Below, piece by piece: positions 8,835 to 17,204 of a stretch of DNA of 64,000 nt. Numbering within the stretch: position 1 is the stretch's first letter; each line of letters begins with the position of its first letter. This DNA is from Streptomyces sp. CB02058 (GTDB lineage: Bacteria > Actinomycetota > Actinomycetes > Streptomycetales > Streptomycetaceae): NCBI RefSeq assembly GCF_001905505.1, contig NZ_LIPG01000002.1:1240001-1304000 (forward strand), read 5' to 3'. The translations under genes and the position numbers were made by a program. The notes beneath the pieces are model-generated. The model was given only the letters and a program-made list of their open reading frames with translations. It was not told the DNA's origin and ran no database searches.

Positions 8835-9500
8835 ATGGCGCAGAGCGATGATGGATGCGTGCAACTTGAACCCATCACCTGGGAACGGCTCGCCCGCGCC
8901 CTCGCCGTCCACGCCGACGGACTCGAACCGGCCGACGGCGGGTCCTGGCTGCGGATCGGCGTCGACGGCGCTCCCGCCGCCCGGCCCGAAGAGCCGGCCG
9001 GGCGGCTCGCCGAGGCGCTGCGGAGCCGTGGTCGGCCCGTACTCACGGTCTCCACCAGCGGCTTCCTGCGCCCGGCCAGCCTGCGGTACGAGTACGGCAA
9101 GGAGGACCCGGACTCCTACGCCGACAGCTGGTTCGACACCGGGGCGCTGTGGCGCGAGGTCTTCCGCCCGCTGGAGGCCGGCGGAAACGGACGGGTCCTG
9201 CCCGATCTCTGGAACCCCGTGACGGACCGGGCGACCCGCAGCCCTTATGAGGAACTGCCCGAGGGCGGGGTGCTGATCCTGCACGGCCCGCTGCTCCTCG
9301 GGCACTGGTTCCCGTTCGACGTGAGCGTCCATCTGAGCCTCTCGCCCGGCGCGCTCCGGCGGCGCACGGAGGAGGGGGAGCGGTGGACACTGCCCGCCTT
9401 CGCGCGTTACGAGGACGAGGTCGCGCCCGCCGAACGCGCGGACGTGGTGGTCCGGGCCGACGACCCGCACCACCCCGCCTGGACGGGACTCGGAGCGTAG
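8835..9500 (+). CDS. Uridine-kinase-like protein with degenerate P-loop
   Basis: A 221-residue protein resembling the actinobacterial uridine kinase-like family. The later motifs are present: FLRPASLRYEYGKEDPDSYA, DSWFDTGALWREV and ILHGPLLLGHWFPFDVSVHL, which carries the Walker-B-like strand. The N-terminal loop that should read like GPDAAGKT instead reads GVDGAPAARPEEPAGR at residues 42-57, with no GK[ST]. Phosphoryl transfer by the usual mechanism is therefore doubtful, and it may be a pseudokinase or regulatory protein. The start could also be the GTG at 8859. It is divergent from the SnoaL-like gene and convergent with psuK. Both this gene and psuK-psuG concern (pseudo)uridine, a suggestive but unproven link. 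Confidence 0.78.
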   Translation: MAQSDDGCVQLEPITWERLARALAVHADGLEPADGGSWLRIGVDGAPAARPEEPAGRLAEALRSRGRPVLTVSTSGFLRPASLRYEYGKEDPDSYADSWFDTGALWREVFRPLEAGGNGRVLPDLWNPVTDRATRSPYEELPEGGVLILHGPLLLGHWFPFDVSVHLSLSPGALRRRTEEGERWTLPAFARYEDEVAPAERADVVVRADDPHHPAWTGLGA

Positions 9501-9517
9501 GTCTCGTCCGGATCATG

Positions 9518-9578
9518 CTGGTGACTGGTGACTGGTGACTGGTGACTGGTGACTGGTGACTGGTGACTGGTGACTGGT
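9518..9578. repeat. Heptanucleotide tandem array, (CTGGTGA) x 8.7
   Basis: Eight perfect copies of CTGGTGA and a five-base partial copy fill 61 bases between the convergent uridine-kinase-like and psuK genes, starting 18 bases after the first gene's stop. The copies are identical, which indicates recent slippage expansion. No gene is interrupted. Confidence 0.97.
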
Positions 9579-9619
9579 CCGGTCTGACCTGCATGGTCCG
9601 CCTGACCTGCCTGGTCCGG

Positions 9620-9735
9620 GCCGGATGCCCCCTCGCTCAGGCCGGACGCCCCCTCGCTCGGGCCGGGTGCCCGTGCTCGGGCCGAGTGTTCGTCGCTCGG
9701 CCTGAACGCCCCTCGCTCAGGCCGGACGCCCCCCG
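9620..9735. repeat. Degenerate 19-21-bp tandem repeats running into the psuK 3' end
   Basis: About 5.5 units begin at 9620, 9641, 9662, 9681, 9701 and 9721. Each starts near GCCGGACGCC and ends near CTCGCTCRG. The psuK stop codon at 9717-9719 lies inside the array, and the last partial unit encodes the final residues of the kinase. The array may have grown out of the end of psuK. Confidence 0.75.
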
Positions 9736-10610
9736 ACCGTCGCGACCGCCTCCGCCCCCGCCCGGCAGCCCGCCGCGGCGGCCGAGGCGTCGTCGGCCCC
9801 GGCGATGAGCGCCGCGAGGAAGCCGCCGGTGAAGGCGTCCCCCGCGCCCGTCGAGTCGACCCGGGCGCGGATCGCCGCCGCCGGCACGCGCGTGGTCACC
9901 GTGCCTCCCGCCGCCAGCAGCACGCCCCGGTCCCCGAGCGTGACCGCGACCCGGCCGACATGGCGGCTCAGCTTGACCGCCGCGTCGGCGGGCTCCGGAA
10001 GCCCGGTCAGCTCGCGTGCCTCGTCGGCGTTGGGCAGCAGCAGGTCCACGCCTTCCACCAGGTCCAGGAACGCCCCGGCGCCCAGCCCGGCGAGGAAACC
10101 GGCCGACGCCGGGTCCACGCTCACCGGGACGCCCCGCCGCCGTGCTTCGCGCAGCGCGAGAGCGGCCGCGGCCCGGCTCGTCTCGGCGAAGAGGAGATAG
10201 CCGGACAGATGGAGCCTGGCGACGCCGTCGAGCAGCGAGGGCGACCAGTCGCCGGGGGAGAGACGCAGGACCGCTCCGCTGTCGGTGAGGAAGGTGCGCT
10301 CGGCCGACGGGTCGACGAGCGCCACCACCGTGCCGGTCGGCACCTCCTCGTCCACGGCCAGCAGCGGACGCACCCCCGCGCGGCGCAGCGCGTCCCTGTG
10401 CCAGTCGGCGGAGTCGGCCCCCGCCCGGGCGAGCAGCCGCACGTCCCGGCAGCCCGAACGCACCGCCCAGCACGCCGCGTTGGCCCCCGCCCCGCCCGGC
10501 AGCGTGGTGATCCGCGCCGGGGTGTCCGTGCCGTGGAGCGGCGCGGAGCCGTGCCGGACGACCACATCCGTGACCACCTCCCCGACGACGAGCAGGGCGC
10601 CCCCGCTCAC
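9717..10610 (-). CDS. psuK: PfkB-family sugar kinase, probable pseudouridine kinase
   Basis: A 297-residue ribokinase-type (PfkB) kinase. The N-terminal substrate motif LPGGAGANAA is at 38-47. The C-terminal signature DSTGAGDAFTGGF is at 252-264, with catalytic base D258 and its anion hole. The start overlaps the psuG stop by four bases (GTGA), and PsuK-PsuG pairs phosphorylate pseudouridine and then cut pseudouridine 5'-phosphate to ribose 5-phosphate and uracil. The substrate is thus inferred from the operon, since the fold alone would also fit ribokinase or adenosine kinase. Its last codons lie in a degenerate repeat array. Confidence 0.88.
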   Translation of the reverse strand: MSGGALLVVGEVVTDVVVRHGSAPLHGTDTPARITTLPGGAGANAACWAVRSGCRDVRLLARAGADSADWHRDALRRAGVRPLLAVDEEVPTGTVVALVDPSAERTFLTDSGAVLRLSPGDWSPSLLDGVARLHLSGYLLFAETSRAAAALALREARRRGVPVSVDPASAGFLAGLGAGAFLDLVEGVDLLLPNADEARELTGLPEPADAAVKLSRHVGRVAVTLGDRGVLLAAGGTVTTRVPAAAIRARVDSTGAGDAFTGGFLAALIAGADDASAAAAGCRAGAEAVATVGGRPA

Positions 10611-11554
10611 CGCGCCGCCGCCACGGCGATCCGCGCCGCCAGCGCCACGTTTCCGCGTACTGCGGCGAGATTGGCCTCCAGGGACGCGCCCCCGGTCTCC
10701 CGCATCAGGTACTCCAGGAGGAACGGGGTGACGGCCTGCCCGGTGATCCCGCGCTCCCGGCAGGCCTCCAGGGCCCCGGCGAGCACCCGGTCGTGCACGG
10801 CGGGGTCCAACTGCTCCTCCTCCGGAACCGGGTTGGCCACGATCAGCGCCGCGGGCGGGCCCCCGAGCTCCTCCCGGGCCCGCATCACGTCGGCGACCTC
10901 CTGCGGCGTACGCACGGTCCAGTCGACCGGCTCGCCCGAACTGCTCAGATAGAAGCCCGGGAAGAACTCCGTGCCGTAACCGAGCACCCCGACGCCGAGC
11001 GTCTCCAGGCGCTGGAGCGTGGCGGGCACGTCCAGGATCGACTTCACGCCCGCGCACACCACCGTGATCCCGGTCCGGGCGAGTAGCCGCAGGTCGGCGG
11101 ACTCGTCCTGTGTCAGCGCCCACTCGCGGTGTACGCCGCCGAGCCCGCCGGTCGCGAAGACGCCGAGCCCCGCCCGCGCCGCGAGGAAGGCGGTCGCGGA
11201 GACGGTGGTCGCCCCGCTCGCCTTCCGGGCGAGGGCGGGCGCGAGGTCGCGGTGACCCAGCTTCCGCACGGCGGGGTCCTCGGCGATCCGCTCCAACTGG
11301 CCCGGTGACAGGCCCACATGGGCCCGGCCGTCCAGCACGGCGACGGTGGCGGGCACGGCGCCCGCCTTCCGTACGGTCTCCTCCAGCTCCTGGGCGACCT
11401 GGAGATTGCGGGGACGCGGCAGACCGTGCGCGATGATCGTCGACTCCAGAGCGACGACGGGCCGCCGCTCACCGAGGGCCTCCCGCACCTCCTCGGAGAG
11501 CACGGACGCGTGGTGGCCGGTTTCCTGTGAGGGGAGTGCTGGATTCTGAGGCAT
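10607..11554 (-). CDS. psuG: Pseudouridine-5'-phosphate glycosidase
   Basis: A 315-residue PsuG/IndA-family enzyme that breaks the C-C glycosidic bond of pseudouridine 5'-phosphate, giving uracil and ribose 5-phosphate, with a bound divalent metal. Family motifs are clear: VALESTIIAHGLPRPRN near the N-terminus, FATGGLGGVHR, CAGVKSILDVPATLQRLE, GYGTEFFPGFYL and FLLEYLMRETGG. The ATG at 11554 has an AGGGATGGGG stretch upstream. It is the first gene of the psuG-psuK pair. The closest Streptomyces relatives are also named IndA-like for their reported link to indigoidine clusters, but no indigoidine synthetase is present here. Confidence 0.95.
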   Translation of the reverse strand: MPQNPALPSQETGHHASVLSEEVREALGERRPVVALESTIIAHGLPRPRNLQVAQELEETVRKAGAVPATVAVLDGRAHVGLSPGQLERIAEDPAVRKLGHRDLAPALARKASGATTVSATAFLAARAGLGVFATGGLGGVHREWALTQDESADLRLLARTGITVVCAGVKSILDVPATLQRLETLGVGVLGYGTEFFPGFYLSSSGEPVDWTVRTPQEVADVMRAREELGGPPAALIVANPVPEEEQLDPAVHDRVLAGALEACRERGITGQAVTPFLLEYLMRETGGASLEANLAAVRGNVALAARIAVAAAR

Positions 11555-11655
11555 GCCCCATCCCTGTCGCAGCCGCCGTGGCCGCAAACCAGAGCTCCCG
11601 GAGTCTTTCGCCGGGACCGGCCGGAGCCCTTCGGGCACCCTCGGACCGGGGGCCC

Positions 11656-12201
11656 TCAGAACAGGGGCTGCGGAAGTATCCCCTCCAGTGCCAGCAGCCG
11701 CCGCTTCGTCTCCAGTCCGCCGCCGAACCCGCCGAGGCCCCCGCCGCTCTCCACCACCCGGTGGCACGGCACCACCACCGGGAGGGGGTTGGAACCCATC
11801 GCCGCCCCCACGGCCTGGGCACCGCCCGGCTGGCCGACCCGGGCCGCCAGGTCCCCGTAGCCCACGACCGTCCCGTACGGCACGCCCGCGGCCAGCTCCT
11901 GGAGCACCTCGCGGTTGAAGCCGGAGGTCAGCGACCAGTCGAGGTCGAGCGAGAACTCCCTCAGCTCTCCGTCGAAATACGCCGCGAGCTGGCGGACGGG
12001 CCCGGCCAGCAGCGCGGAACCGGGGGACTCCACCGGCTCCGCGCCCAGTCGTGTCCGCAGCTGTCCGAGCGCCTTCTCCCGGACGCCGGGGCGCGCGTGG
12101 AAGACCACGGTCACCAGGCCGGCGCGGGTCGCGGCGAGCAGCAGCGGGCCGATGCCGCTCGGCACCACGGACCACTCCACGACCTGCTCGTTGCTCTCCA
12201 T
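11656..12201 (-). CDS. ogt: Methylated-DNA--protein-cysteine methyltransferase
   Basis: A 181-residue O6-alkylguanine-DNA alkyltransferase. It removes O6-methyl or other alkyl groups from guanine in DNA by transferring them irreversibly to its own cysteine. The active site PCHRVV carries acceptor C146. The winged-helix DNA-binding part is at about 92-140 (NREVLQELAAGVPYGTVVGY, then GGAQAVGAAMGSNP with the expected AVG and N residues). There is no Ada N-terminal domain. It is transcribed toward psuG, about 100 bases away, and lies downstream of the glycerophosphodiesterase gene on the opposite side. Confidence 0.95.
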   Translation of the reverse strand: MESNEQVVEWSVVPSGIGPLLLAATRAGLVTVVFHARPGVREKALGQLRTRLGAEPVESPGSALLAGPVRQLAAYFDGELREFSLDLDWSLTSGFNREVLQELAAGVPYGTVVGYGDLAARVGQPGGAQAVGAAMGSNPLPVVVPCHRVVESGGGLGGFGGGLETKRRLLALEGILPQPLF

Positions 12202-12247
12202 GCGACCACCGTACGGCCGGCCACCGACAACGCCCCGATGCCGCAGG

Positions 12248-13135
12248 TCAGCGGGTGGCGTCCCGCACCACGTCCGGGTTGTTCGTGATGATGCCGTCCA
12301 CGCCGAAGCCGGCCACCTCCGCCGCCTTCGCCGCGTCGTTCACCGTCCAGGTGTTCACCCGCAGCGGCTTGCCGTGGGCGCCCTTCAGCTTCTGCACCGC
12401 GGCGACGTAGTCGGCACCGATCGAGGTGTACGACGGATTGATCTGGTCGGTGAACGCCGCGTAGGAGGGCAGATCGGCCACCGCCGGGGTGCCGAGGAAG
12501 CCCGTGACGACGTCCGGACGCTGCGCGTGGACAGTTTTCACACTCTCTGCACCGAAGCTCTGGATGACCAGCCGCTGCTTGACGTGGGAGCGGTCGAGCC
12601 ACCCCTCCTCGCGCAGGACGCGCAGGGTCTCCTTCTCGATCCCCGGGTAGATCTCCGGGCTCTTGATCTCCAGGAGCAGCTTCTGGCGGTTGCGCTCGAC
12701 GCGGTGCAGATACTGCTCCAGCGTCGGCACCCGGGCCCCCTTGAAACCGGCGCCGAACCAGCTGCCCGCGTCAAGCTTCGCGATCTCCGCGGCGGTGAAG
12801 TCCTTGACCCCCCAGGGGGCGCGGTCGGGGTAGACCTCCTCGGCGTCGGTGGTCCTGTTCAGGGTGGTGTCGTGCACGACGACCAGCACACCGTCCTTGG
12901 TGAGCTGCACGTCGTTCTCCACCCACGCGATGCCCAGATCGTCGGCCGCGTCCACGGCCGCCAGGGTGTTCTCCGGGGCGTACGCGGAGGCACCGCGGTG
13001 GGCGTAGACGACCGGGCTGTCCTGGCTGCCCGTGGCCTGCGCCTGGGTGGCGGGCAGCAGGACGCAGGTGCCGAGCAGGGCGGTGACGGCGGCGGACGTG
13101 GTGGCTGTGCGTACGGACACGTGTACTCCTCGCAT
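12248..13135 (-). CDS. Secreted glycerophosphodiester phosphodiesterase
   Basis: A 295-residue enzyme that hydrolyses glycerophosphodiesters to glycerol 3-phosphate and an alcohol. An N-terminal signal peptide (about residues 1-36, ending TQAQATG) indicates export. The GDPD fold follows: YAHRGASAYAPENTLAA with H46, VENDVQLTKDG with metal ligands E73 and D75, and the second catalytic histidine in VVVHDT (H88). It ends INPSY..NTWTVND..GIITNNPD, as in the GlpQ/UgpQ family. A candidate PHO box lies about 50-75 bases upstream, so phosphate-starvation control by PhoP is plausible. Confidence 0.93.
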   Translation of the reverse strand: MRGVHVSVRTATTSAAVTALLGTCVLLPATQAQATGSQDSPVVYAHRGASAYAPENTLAAVDAADDLGIAWVENDVQLTKDGVLVVVHDTTLNRTTDAEEVYPDRAPWGVKDFTAAEIAKLDAGSWFGAGFKGARVPTLEQYLHRVERNRQKLLLEIKSPEIYPGIEKETLRVLREEGWLDRSHVKQRLVIQSFGAESVKTVHAQRPDVVTGFLGTPAVADLPSYAAFTDQINPSYTSIGADYVAAVQKLKGAHGKPLRVNTWTVNDAAKAAEVAGFGVDGIITNNPDVVRDATR

Positions 13136-13186
13136 CGGGATGGCGACATGCAGAGACTCTCAGCCGTTACCCAACGGACGGCAGGA

Positions 13187-13208
13187 CGATGGTGGCCATG
13201 ATGTGAAC
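13187..13208 (-). promoter_or_regulatory. Candidate PHO box upstream of the glycerophosphodiesterase gene
   Basis: On the minus strand two adjacent 11-mers read GTTCACATCAT and GGCCACCATCG, 52-73 bases before the start codon. The first matches the Streptomyces PhoP direct-repeat consensus well, the second less so. Glycerophosphodiesterase genes are known PhoP targets in Streptomyces, but two units is short. Confidence 0.35.
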
Positions 13209-13268
13209 GGATTGTCGGGTGCCGGATCCCGGGCCCCTCCAGAAGCGGATAAAATGCCGTTCTTACGT

Positions 13269-13296
13269 TTGCTTGCCGGGCCTTGCCCTTTAGGGT
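13269..13296 (+). promoter_or_regulatory. Probable promoter of the MHYT gene
   Basis: A -35-like TTGCTT (13269-13274) and a Streptomyces-type -10 TAGGGT (13291-13296) are separated by 16 bp. Transcription would start near 13303, giving a 32-base leader to the ATG at 13335. Confidence 0.4.
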
Positions 13297-13334
13297 CACC
13301 CCCGAACCCGGGCCACCGCGAAGGGCGTACCAGC

Positions 13335-14204
13335 ATGCAGGGCACAGTTGACGGATTCACCTACGGCCTCGTCACGCCGGTCACGGCGTTCGTCATGGCC
13401 TGCCTCGGCGCGGCTCTGGGTCTTCGCTGCACCAACCGCTCCCTGCGCACCCGCGGCTCGTCCAGGGCGGGCTGGCTGGCCCTCGGGGCGACCTCCATCG
13501 GCTCGGGCATCTGGACGATGCACTTCATCGCGATGCTGGGCTTCAGCGTCCGTGAGGCGCCGGTCAGCTACGACAGGCCCCTCACCTTCGCCAGCCTCGC
13601 CGTGGCGATCCTGATGGTCGGGATCGGCATCTTCCTCGTCGGCTACCGGGGCGCCACCCGCATGGCGCTGGTCACGGGCGGGACGATTACCGGCCTCGGT
13701 GTCGCCTCCATGCACTACCTCGGCATGGCCGGCATGACCTTCGACGGAGTGTTCGAATACGACACGCTCACCGTCTCGCTCTCCGTCGTCATCGCCGTGG
13801 TGGCGGCGACGGCGGCCCTGTGGGCGACCGTCTCCATCCACGGCTTCCTGCCCAGCCTCGGCGCGAGCGTGGTCATGGGCGTGGCGGTGAGCGGGATGCA
13901 CTACACGGGAATGGCCGCGCTCCGGGTGCACCTGCACGCCGACGCCGTGCCGGTCCCGCCCGGCGAGGCCCCCACCTCGCTGCTCCTGCCGATGATGATC
14001 GGGCCGGGCTGCTTCCTGCTGCTCGCCGCGGTGGTCGTGATGATCGACCCGCTGGTGGTGTCGGGTGCTCCCGCGGGCCCGGTGCGGCAGCGCGGCCTCA
14101 CCGTGCGGCGTGGCGGGCAGATGGCCGCCATCCCGGTCCAGCACGGGCGCAGGCCGTACGCGACGGCCGCCCGCAAGGAGTACCGGCAGCAGCGGAACCG
14201 CTGA
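13335..14204 (+). CDS. MHYT-domain integral membrane sensor protein
   Basis: A 289-residue membrane protein with about seven transmembrane helices carrying the MHYT sensor domain. The three motifs are WTMHFIAML, ASMHYLGMAGM and GMHYTGMAAL, each at the outer edge of a helix, and are proposed to bind copper and sense oxygen, CO or NO. Many MHYT proteins carry GGDEF, EAL or kinase domains. This one ends in about 40 basic cytoplasmic residues with no output domain, so it may act alone or through a partner. It is a single gene just before uvrB. Confidence 0.9.
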   Translation: MQGTVDGFTYGLVTPVTAFVMACLGAALGLRCTNRSLRTRGSSRAGWLALGATSIGSGIWTMHFIAMLGFSVREAPVSYDRPLTFASLAVAILMVGIGIFLVGYRGATRMALVTGGTITGLGVASMHYLGMAGMTFDGVFEYDTLTVSLSVVIAVVAATAALWATVSIHGFLPSLGASVVMGVAVSGMHYTGMAALRVHLHADAVPVPPGEAPTSLLLPMMIGPGCFLLLAAVVVMIDPLVVSGAPAGPVRQRGLTVRRGGQMAAIPVQHGRRPYATAARKEYRQQRNR

Positions 14205-14243
14205 CCCCCGGCCGTTGTCAGTGGTGGGTCGTACGGTGGTTGC

Positions 14244-16373
14244 ATGCGGCCAGTTTCGAAGATCGAACGTTCGGTGGCGCCTTTCGAGGTCGTCAGTCCC
14301 TACCAGCCAAGCGGTGACCAGCCCGCGGCCATCGCCGAGCTGGACCGGCGCATCCGCGCCGGTGAGAAGGACGTCGTCCTGCTCGGCGCGACCGGCACCG
14401 GAAAGTCGGCGACGACCGCCTGGATGATCGAGAAGCTGCAGCGCCCGACCCTGGTGATGGCACCGAACAAGACCCTCGCCGCCCAGCTGGCCAACGAGTT
14501 CCGCGAGCTCCTCCCGAACAACGCCGTGGAGTACTTCGTCTCGTACTACGACTACTACCAGCCCGAGGCGTACGTCCCGCAGTCGGACACCTACATCGAG
14601 AAGGACTCCTCGATCAACGAGGAGGTCGAGCGGCTGCGGCACTCCGCGACGAACTCGCTGCTCACCCGGCGCGACGTCGTCGTGGTCGCCTCCGTCTCCT
14701 GCATCTACGGCCTGGGCACCCCGCAGGAGTACGTCGACCGGATGGTCCAGCTCAAGGTCGGCGACGAGATCGACCGCGACCAGCTGCTGCGCCGCTTCGT
14801 CGAGATCCAGTACACCCGCAACGACCTGGCGTTCACCCGAGGCACCTTCCGGGTGCGGGGCGACACCATCGAGATCTTCCCGGTGTACGAGGAGCTCGCC
14901 GTCCGCATCGAGATGTTCGGTGACGAGATCGAGGCGCTCTCCACGCTCCACCCGCTCACCGGCGAGGTGATCAGCGAGGACGCCTCGCTCCACGTCTTCC
15001 CCGCCAGCCACTACGTCGCGGGACCCGAGCGCATGGAGAAGGCGGTCAGCGGCATCGAGCAGGAGCTGGGGGAGCGCCTCGCCGAGCTGGAGAAGCAGGG
15101 CAAGATGCTGGAGGCCCAGCGGCTGCGGATGCGCACGACCTACGACATCGAGATGCTCCGTCAGATCGGCACCTGCTCCGGCGTCGAGAACTACTCGATG
15201 CACTTCGACGGCCGCTCGCCCGGCACCGCCCCCAACACCCTCCTCGACTACTTCCCCGAGGACTTCCTCCTCGTCCTGGACGAGTCGCACGTCACCGTCC
15301 CGCAGATCGGCGCGATGTACGAGGGCGACGCCTCCCGCAAGCGCACACTCGTCGACCACGGCTTCCGGCTGCCCTCCGCCCTGGACAACCGCCCGCTGAA
15401 GTGGGAGGAGTTCCTGGGCCGGATCGGCCAGACGGTCTACCTCTCGGCCACCCCCGGGAAGTACGAGATGTCCCGGGGCGACGGTTACGTCGAGCAGATC
15501 ATCCGCCCCACCGGGCTCGTCGACCCGGAGGTCGTCGTCAAGCCGACCGAGGGCCAGATCGACGACCTGGTGCACGAGATCCGCAAGCGGACCGAGAAGG
15601 ACGAGCGCGTCCTGGTCACCACCCTCACCAAGAAGATGTCCGAGGACCTCACGGACTACTTCCTGGAGCTCGGCATCCAGGTCCGCTACCTCCACAGCGA
15701 CGTCGACACCCTGCGCCGTATCGAGCTGCTGCGCGAGCTGCGCTCCGGTGAATTCGACGTCCTGGTCGGCATCAACCTGCTGCGTGAGGGCCTCGACCTC
15801 CCCGAGGTGTCGCTCGTGGCCATCCTCGACGCGGACAAGCAGGGCTTCCTGCGTTCGGGCACCTCGCTCATCCAGACCATCGGCCGTGCCGCCCGTAACG
15901 TCTCCGGGCAGGTCCACATGTACGCCGACAAGGTCACCCCCGCGATGGCCCAGGCGATCGACGAGACCAACCGCCGCCGCGAGAAGCAGATCGCCTACAA
16001 CACCGAGCGGGGCGTCGATCCGCAGCCGCTCCGCAAGAAGATCAACGACATCGTGGCGTCGATCGCCCGCGAGGAGGTCGACACCGAGCAGCTCCTCGGC
16101 ACGGGCTACCGGCAGGCAAAGGGAGCCAAGGCCCCGGTGCCCACGCTCGGCACGCAGACGGCGCCGGGAGCCAAGACGAAGGGCAAAAAGGGCGAAGCCC
16201 CGGTGGTCACCGACCGGCCCGCCACGGAGCTCGCGGGGATCATCGAGGAGATGACGGACCGGATGCGCGCGGCCGCCGCCGACCTGCAGTTCGAGGTCGC
16301 CGCGCGACTCCGTGACGAGGTGGGGGAGCTGAAGAAGGAGCTGCGTCAGATGAGGGAGGCGGGACTCGCCTGA
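14244..16373 (+). CDS. uvrB: Excinuclease ABC subunit B
   Basis: A 709-residue UvrB, the damage-verifying helicase-like subunit of nucleotide excision repair, which takes DNA from UvrA and recruits UvrC. Visible elements are Walker A GATGTGKS at 48-55, the beta-hairpin region [20 protein letters not shown] that grips the damaged strand, the DESH box near 350, helicase motif [14 protein letters not shown] and motif [13 protein letters not shown]-terminal UVR domain ([20 protein letters not shown], about 680-700) binds UvrC. A Lys/Ala-rich linker precedes it, as is common in Streptomyces. A palindrome CGAACGTTCG lies within codons 7-10. Confidence 0.98.
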   Translation: MRPVSKIERSVAPFEVVSPYQPSGDQPAAIAELDRRIRAGEKDVVLLGATGTGKSATTAWMIEKLQRPTLVMAPNKTLAAQLANEFRELLPNNAVEYFVSYYDYYQPEAYVPQSDTYIEKDSSINEEVERLRHSATNSLLTRRDVVVVASVSCIYGLGTPQEYVDRMVQLKVGDEIDRDQLLRRFVEIQYTRNDLAFTRGTFRVRGDTIEIFPVYEELAVRIEMFGDEIEALSTLHPLTGEVISEDASLHVFPASHYVAGPERMEKAVSGIEQELGERLAELEKQGKMLEAQRLRMRTTYDIEMLRQIGTCSGVENYSMHFDGRSPGTAPNTLLDYFPEDFLLVLDESHVTVPQIGAMYEGDASRKRTLVDHGFRLPSALDNRPLKWEEFLGRIGQTVYLSATPGKYEMSRGDGYVEQIIRPTGLVDPEVVVKPTEGQIDDLVHEIRKRTEKDERVLVTTLTKKMSEDLTDYFLELGIQVRYLHSDVDTLRRIELLRELRSGEFDVLVGINLLREGLDLPEVSLVAILDADKQGFLRSGTSLIQTIGRAARNVSGQVHMYADKVTPAMAQAIDETNRRREKQIAYNTERGVDPQPLRKKINDIVASIAREEVDTEQLLGTGYRQAKGAKAPVPTLGTQTAPGAKTKGKKGEAPVVTDRPATELAGIIEEMTDRMRAAAADLQFEVAARLRDEVGELKKELRQMREAGLA

Positions 16374-16504
16374 CCGGTGGGGCGCGCAGTGTTGCAGGAC
16401 CGACACAAAAACGGCCCATCACTCCTTCCCGCCCCCGGGGACTGCGTAGGGTGCGGGGAAACCGCACACCGACGGTTGCGGGGCAAGCGGAGAGGGGACA
16501 GCGC

Positions 16505-17083
16505 GTGACGGTCAACATGACCAAGGGCCAGGCCATCAGCCTGCAGAAGAGCGACGGGGGGACCCTGACCGCGGTACGGATGGGGCTCGGCTGGCAGGCG
16601 GCCCCGCGCCGCGGGCTTTTCGGCTCGCGCACCCGGGAGATCGACCTGGACGCCTCGGCGGTTCTCTTCGCCGACAAGCAGCCCGTGGACGTCGTGTTCT
16701 TCCGCCACCTCGTCAGTGACGACGGCTCGGTCAAGCACACCGGCGACAACCTCGTCGGCGGCGCGGGCTCGGGCGGGGACGACGAGGCGATCCTGGTCGA
16801 CCTGCAGCGGGTTCCGGTCCACATCGACCAGATCGTCTTCACGGTGAACTCGTTCACCGGCCAGACGTTCCAGGAGGTGCAGAACGCCTTCTGCCGCATC
16901 GTCGACGAGACCAACGGCCAGGAGCTCGCCCGCTACACGCTGGACGGCGGCGGCCAGTACACGGCGCAGATCATGGCGAAGGTGCACCGCTCGGGCAACG
17001 GATGGCAGATGACCGCCCTGGGCAACCCGGCCAACGGCCGCACCTTCCAGGACCTGATGCCGGCGATCCTGCCGCACCTGTAG
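16505..17083 (+). CDS. terD: TerD-family protein
   Basis: A 192-residue TerD-domain protein. These are Ca2+-binding stress proteins first found in tellurite-resistance clusters. Diagnostic elements are GLGWQ, the acidic DLDASAVLF strand and HTGDNLVGGAGSGGDDEAI at about 79-97, which supplies the Asp-rich calcium loops. The GTG start has GAGGGGAC upstream. The following gene has a TerD-like N-terminus and a terC-type transporter lies beyond, so this is a small piece of the ter stress system. No vWA (TerY/TerF) or phosphoribosyl genes are present. Confidence 0.93.
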   Translation: MTVNMTKGQAISLQKSDGGTLTAVRMGLGWQAAPRRGLFGSRTREIDLDASAVLFADKQPVDVVFFRHLVSDDGSVKHTGDNLVGGAGSGGDDEAILVDLQRVPVHIDQIVFTVNSFTGQTFQEVQNAFCRIVDETNGQELARYTLDGGGQYTAQIMAKVHRSGNGWQMTALGNPANGRTFQDLMPAILPHL

Positions 17084-17204
17084 ACAAGGCGGCGCCACGG
17101 GCCCGACCCGGCCCGCAGATCCGTACGAGCAGCTCCCGGAGGCACCCGCCGCCGGGAGCTGCGCCCATGGCAGGGCACCACACCGAACGTCGAGGGGACA
17201 GGGC

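Noticed and set aside
9043..9594. A frame across the heptamer array encoding repeated SPVTSHQ units
   Set aside because: It is only the translation of the (CTGGTGA)n array and runs antisense through the uridine-kinase-like gene.
14264..14273. CGAACGTTCG in the first codons of uvrB as an SOS (LexA) box
   Set aside because: The Streptomyces LexA site needs a four-base spacer between TCGAAC and GTTCGA. Here the arms are fused, and the site is inside coding sequence.
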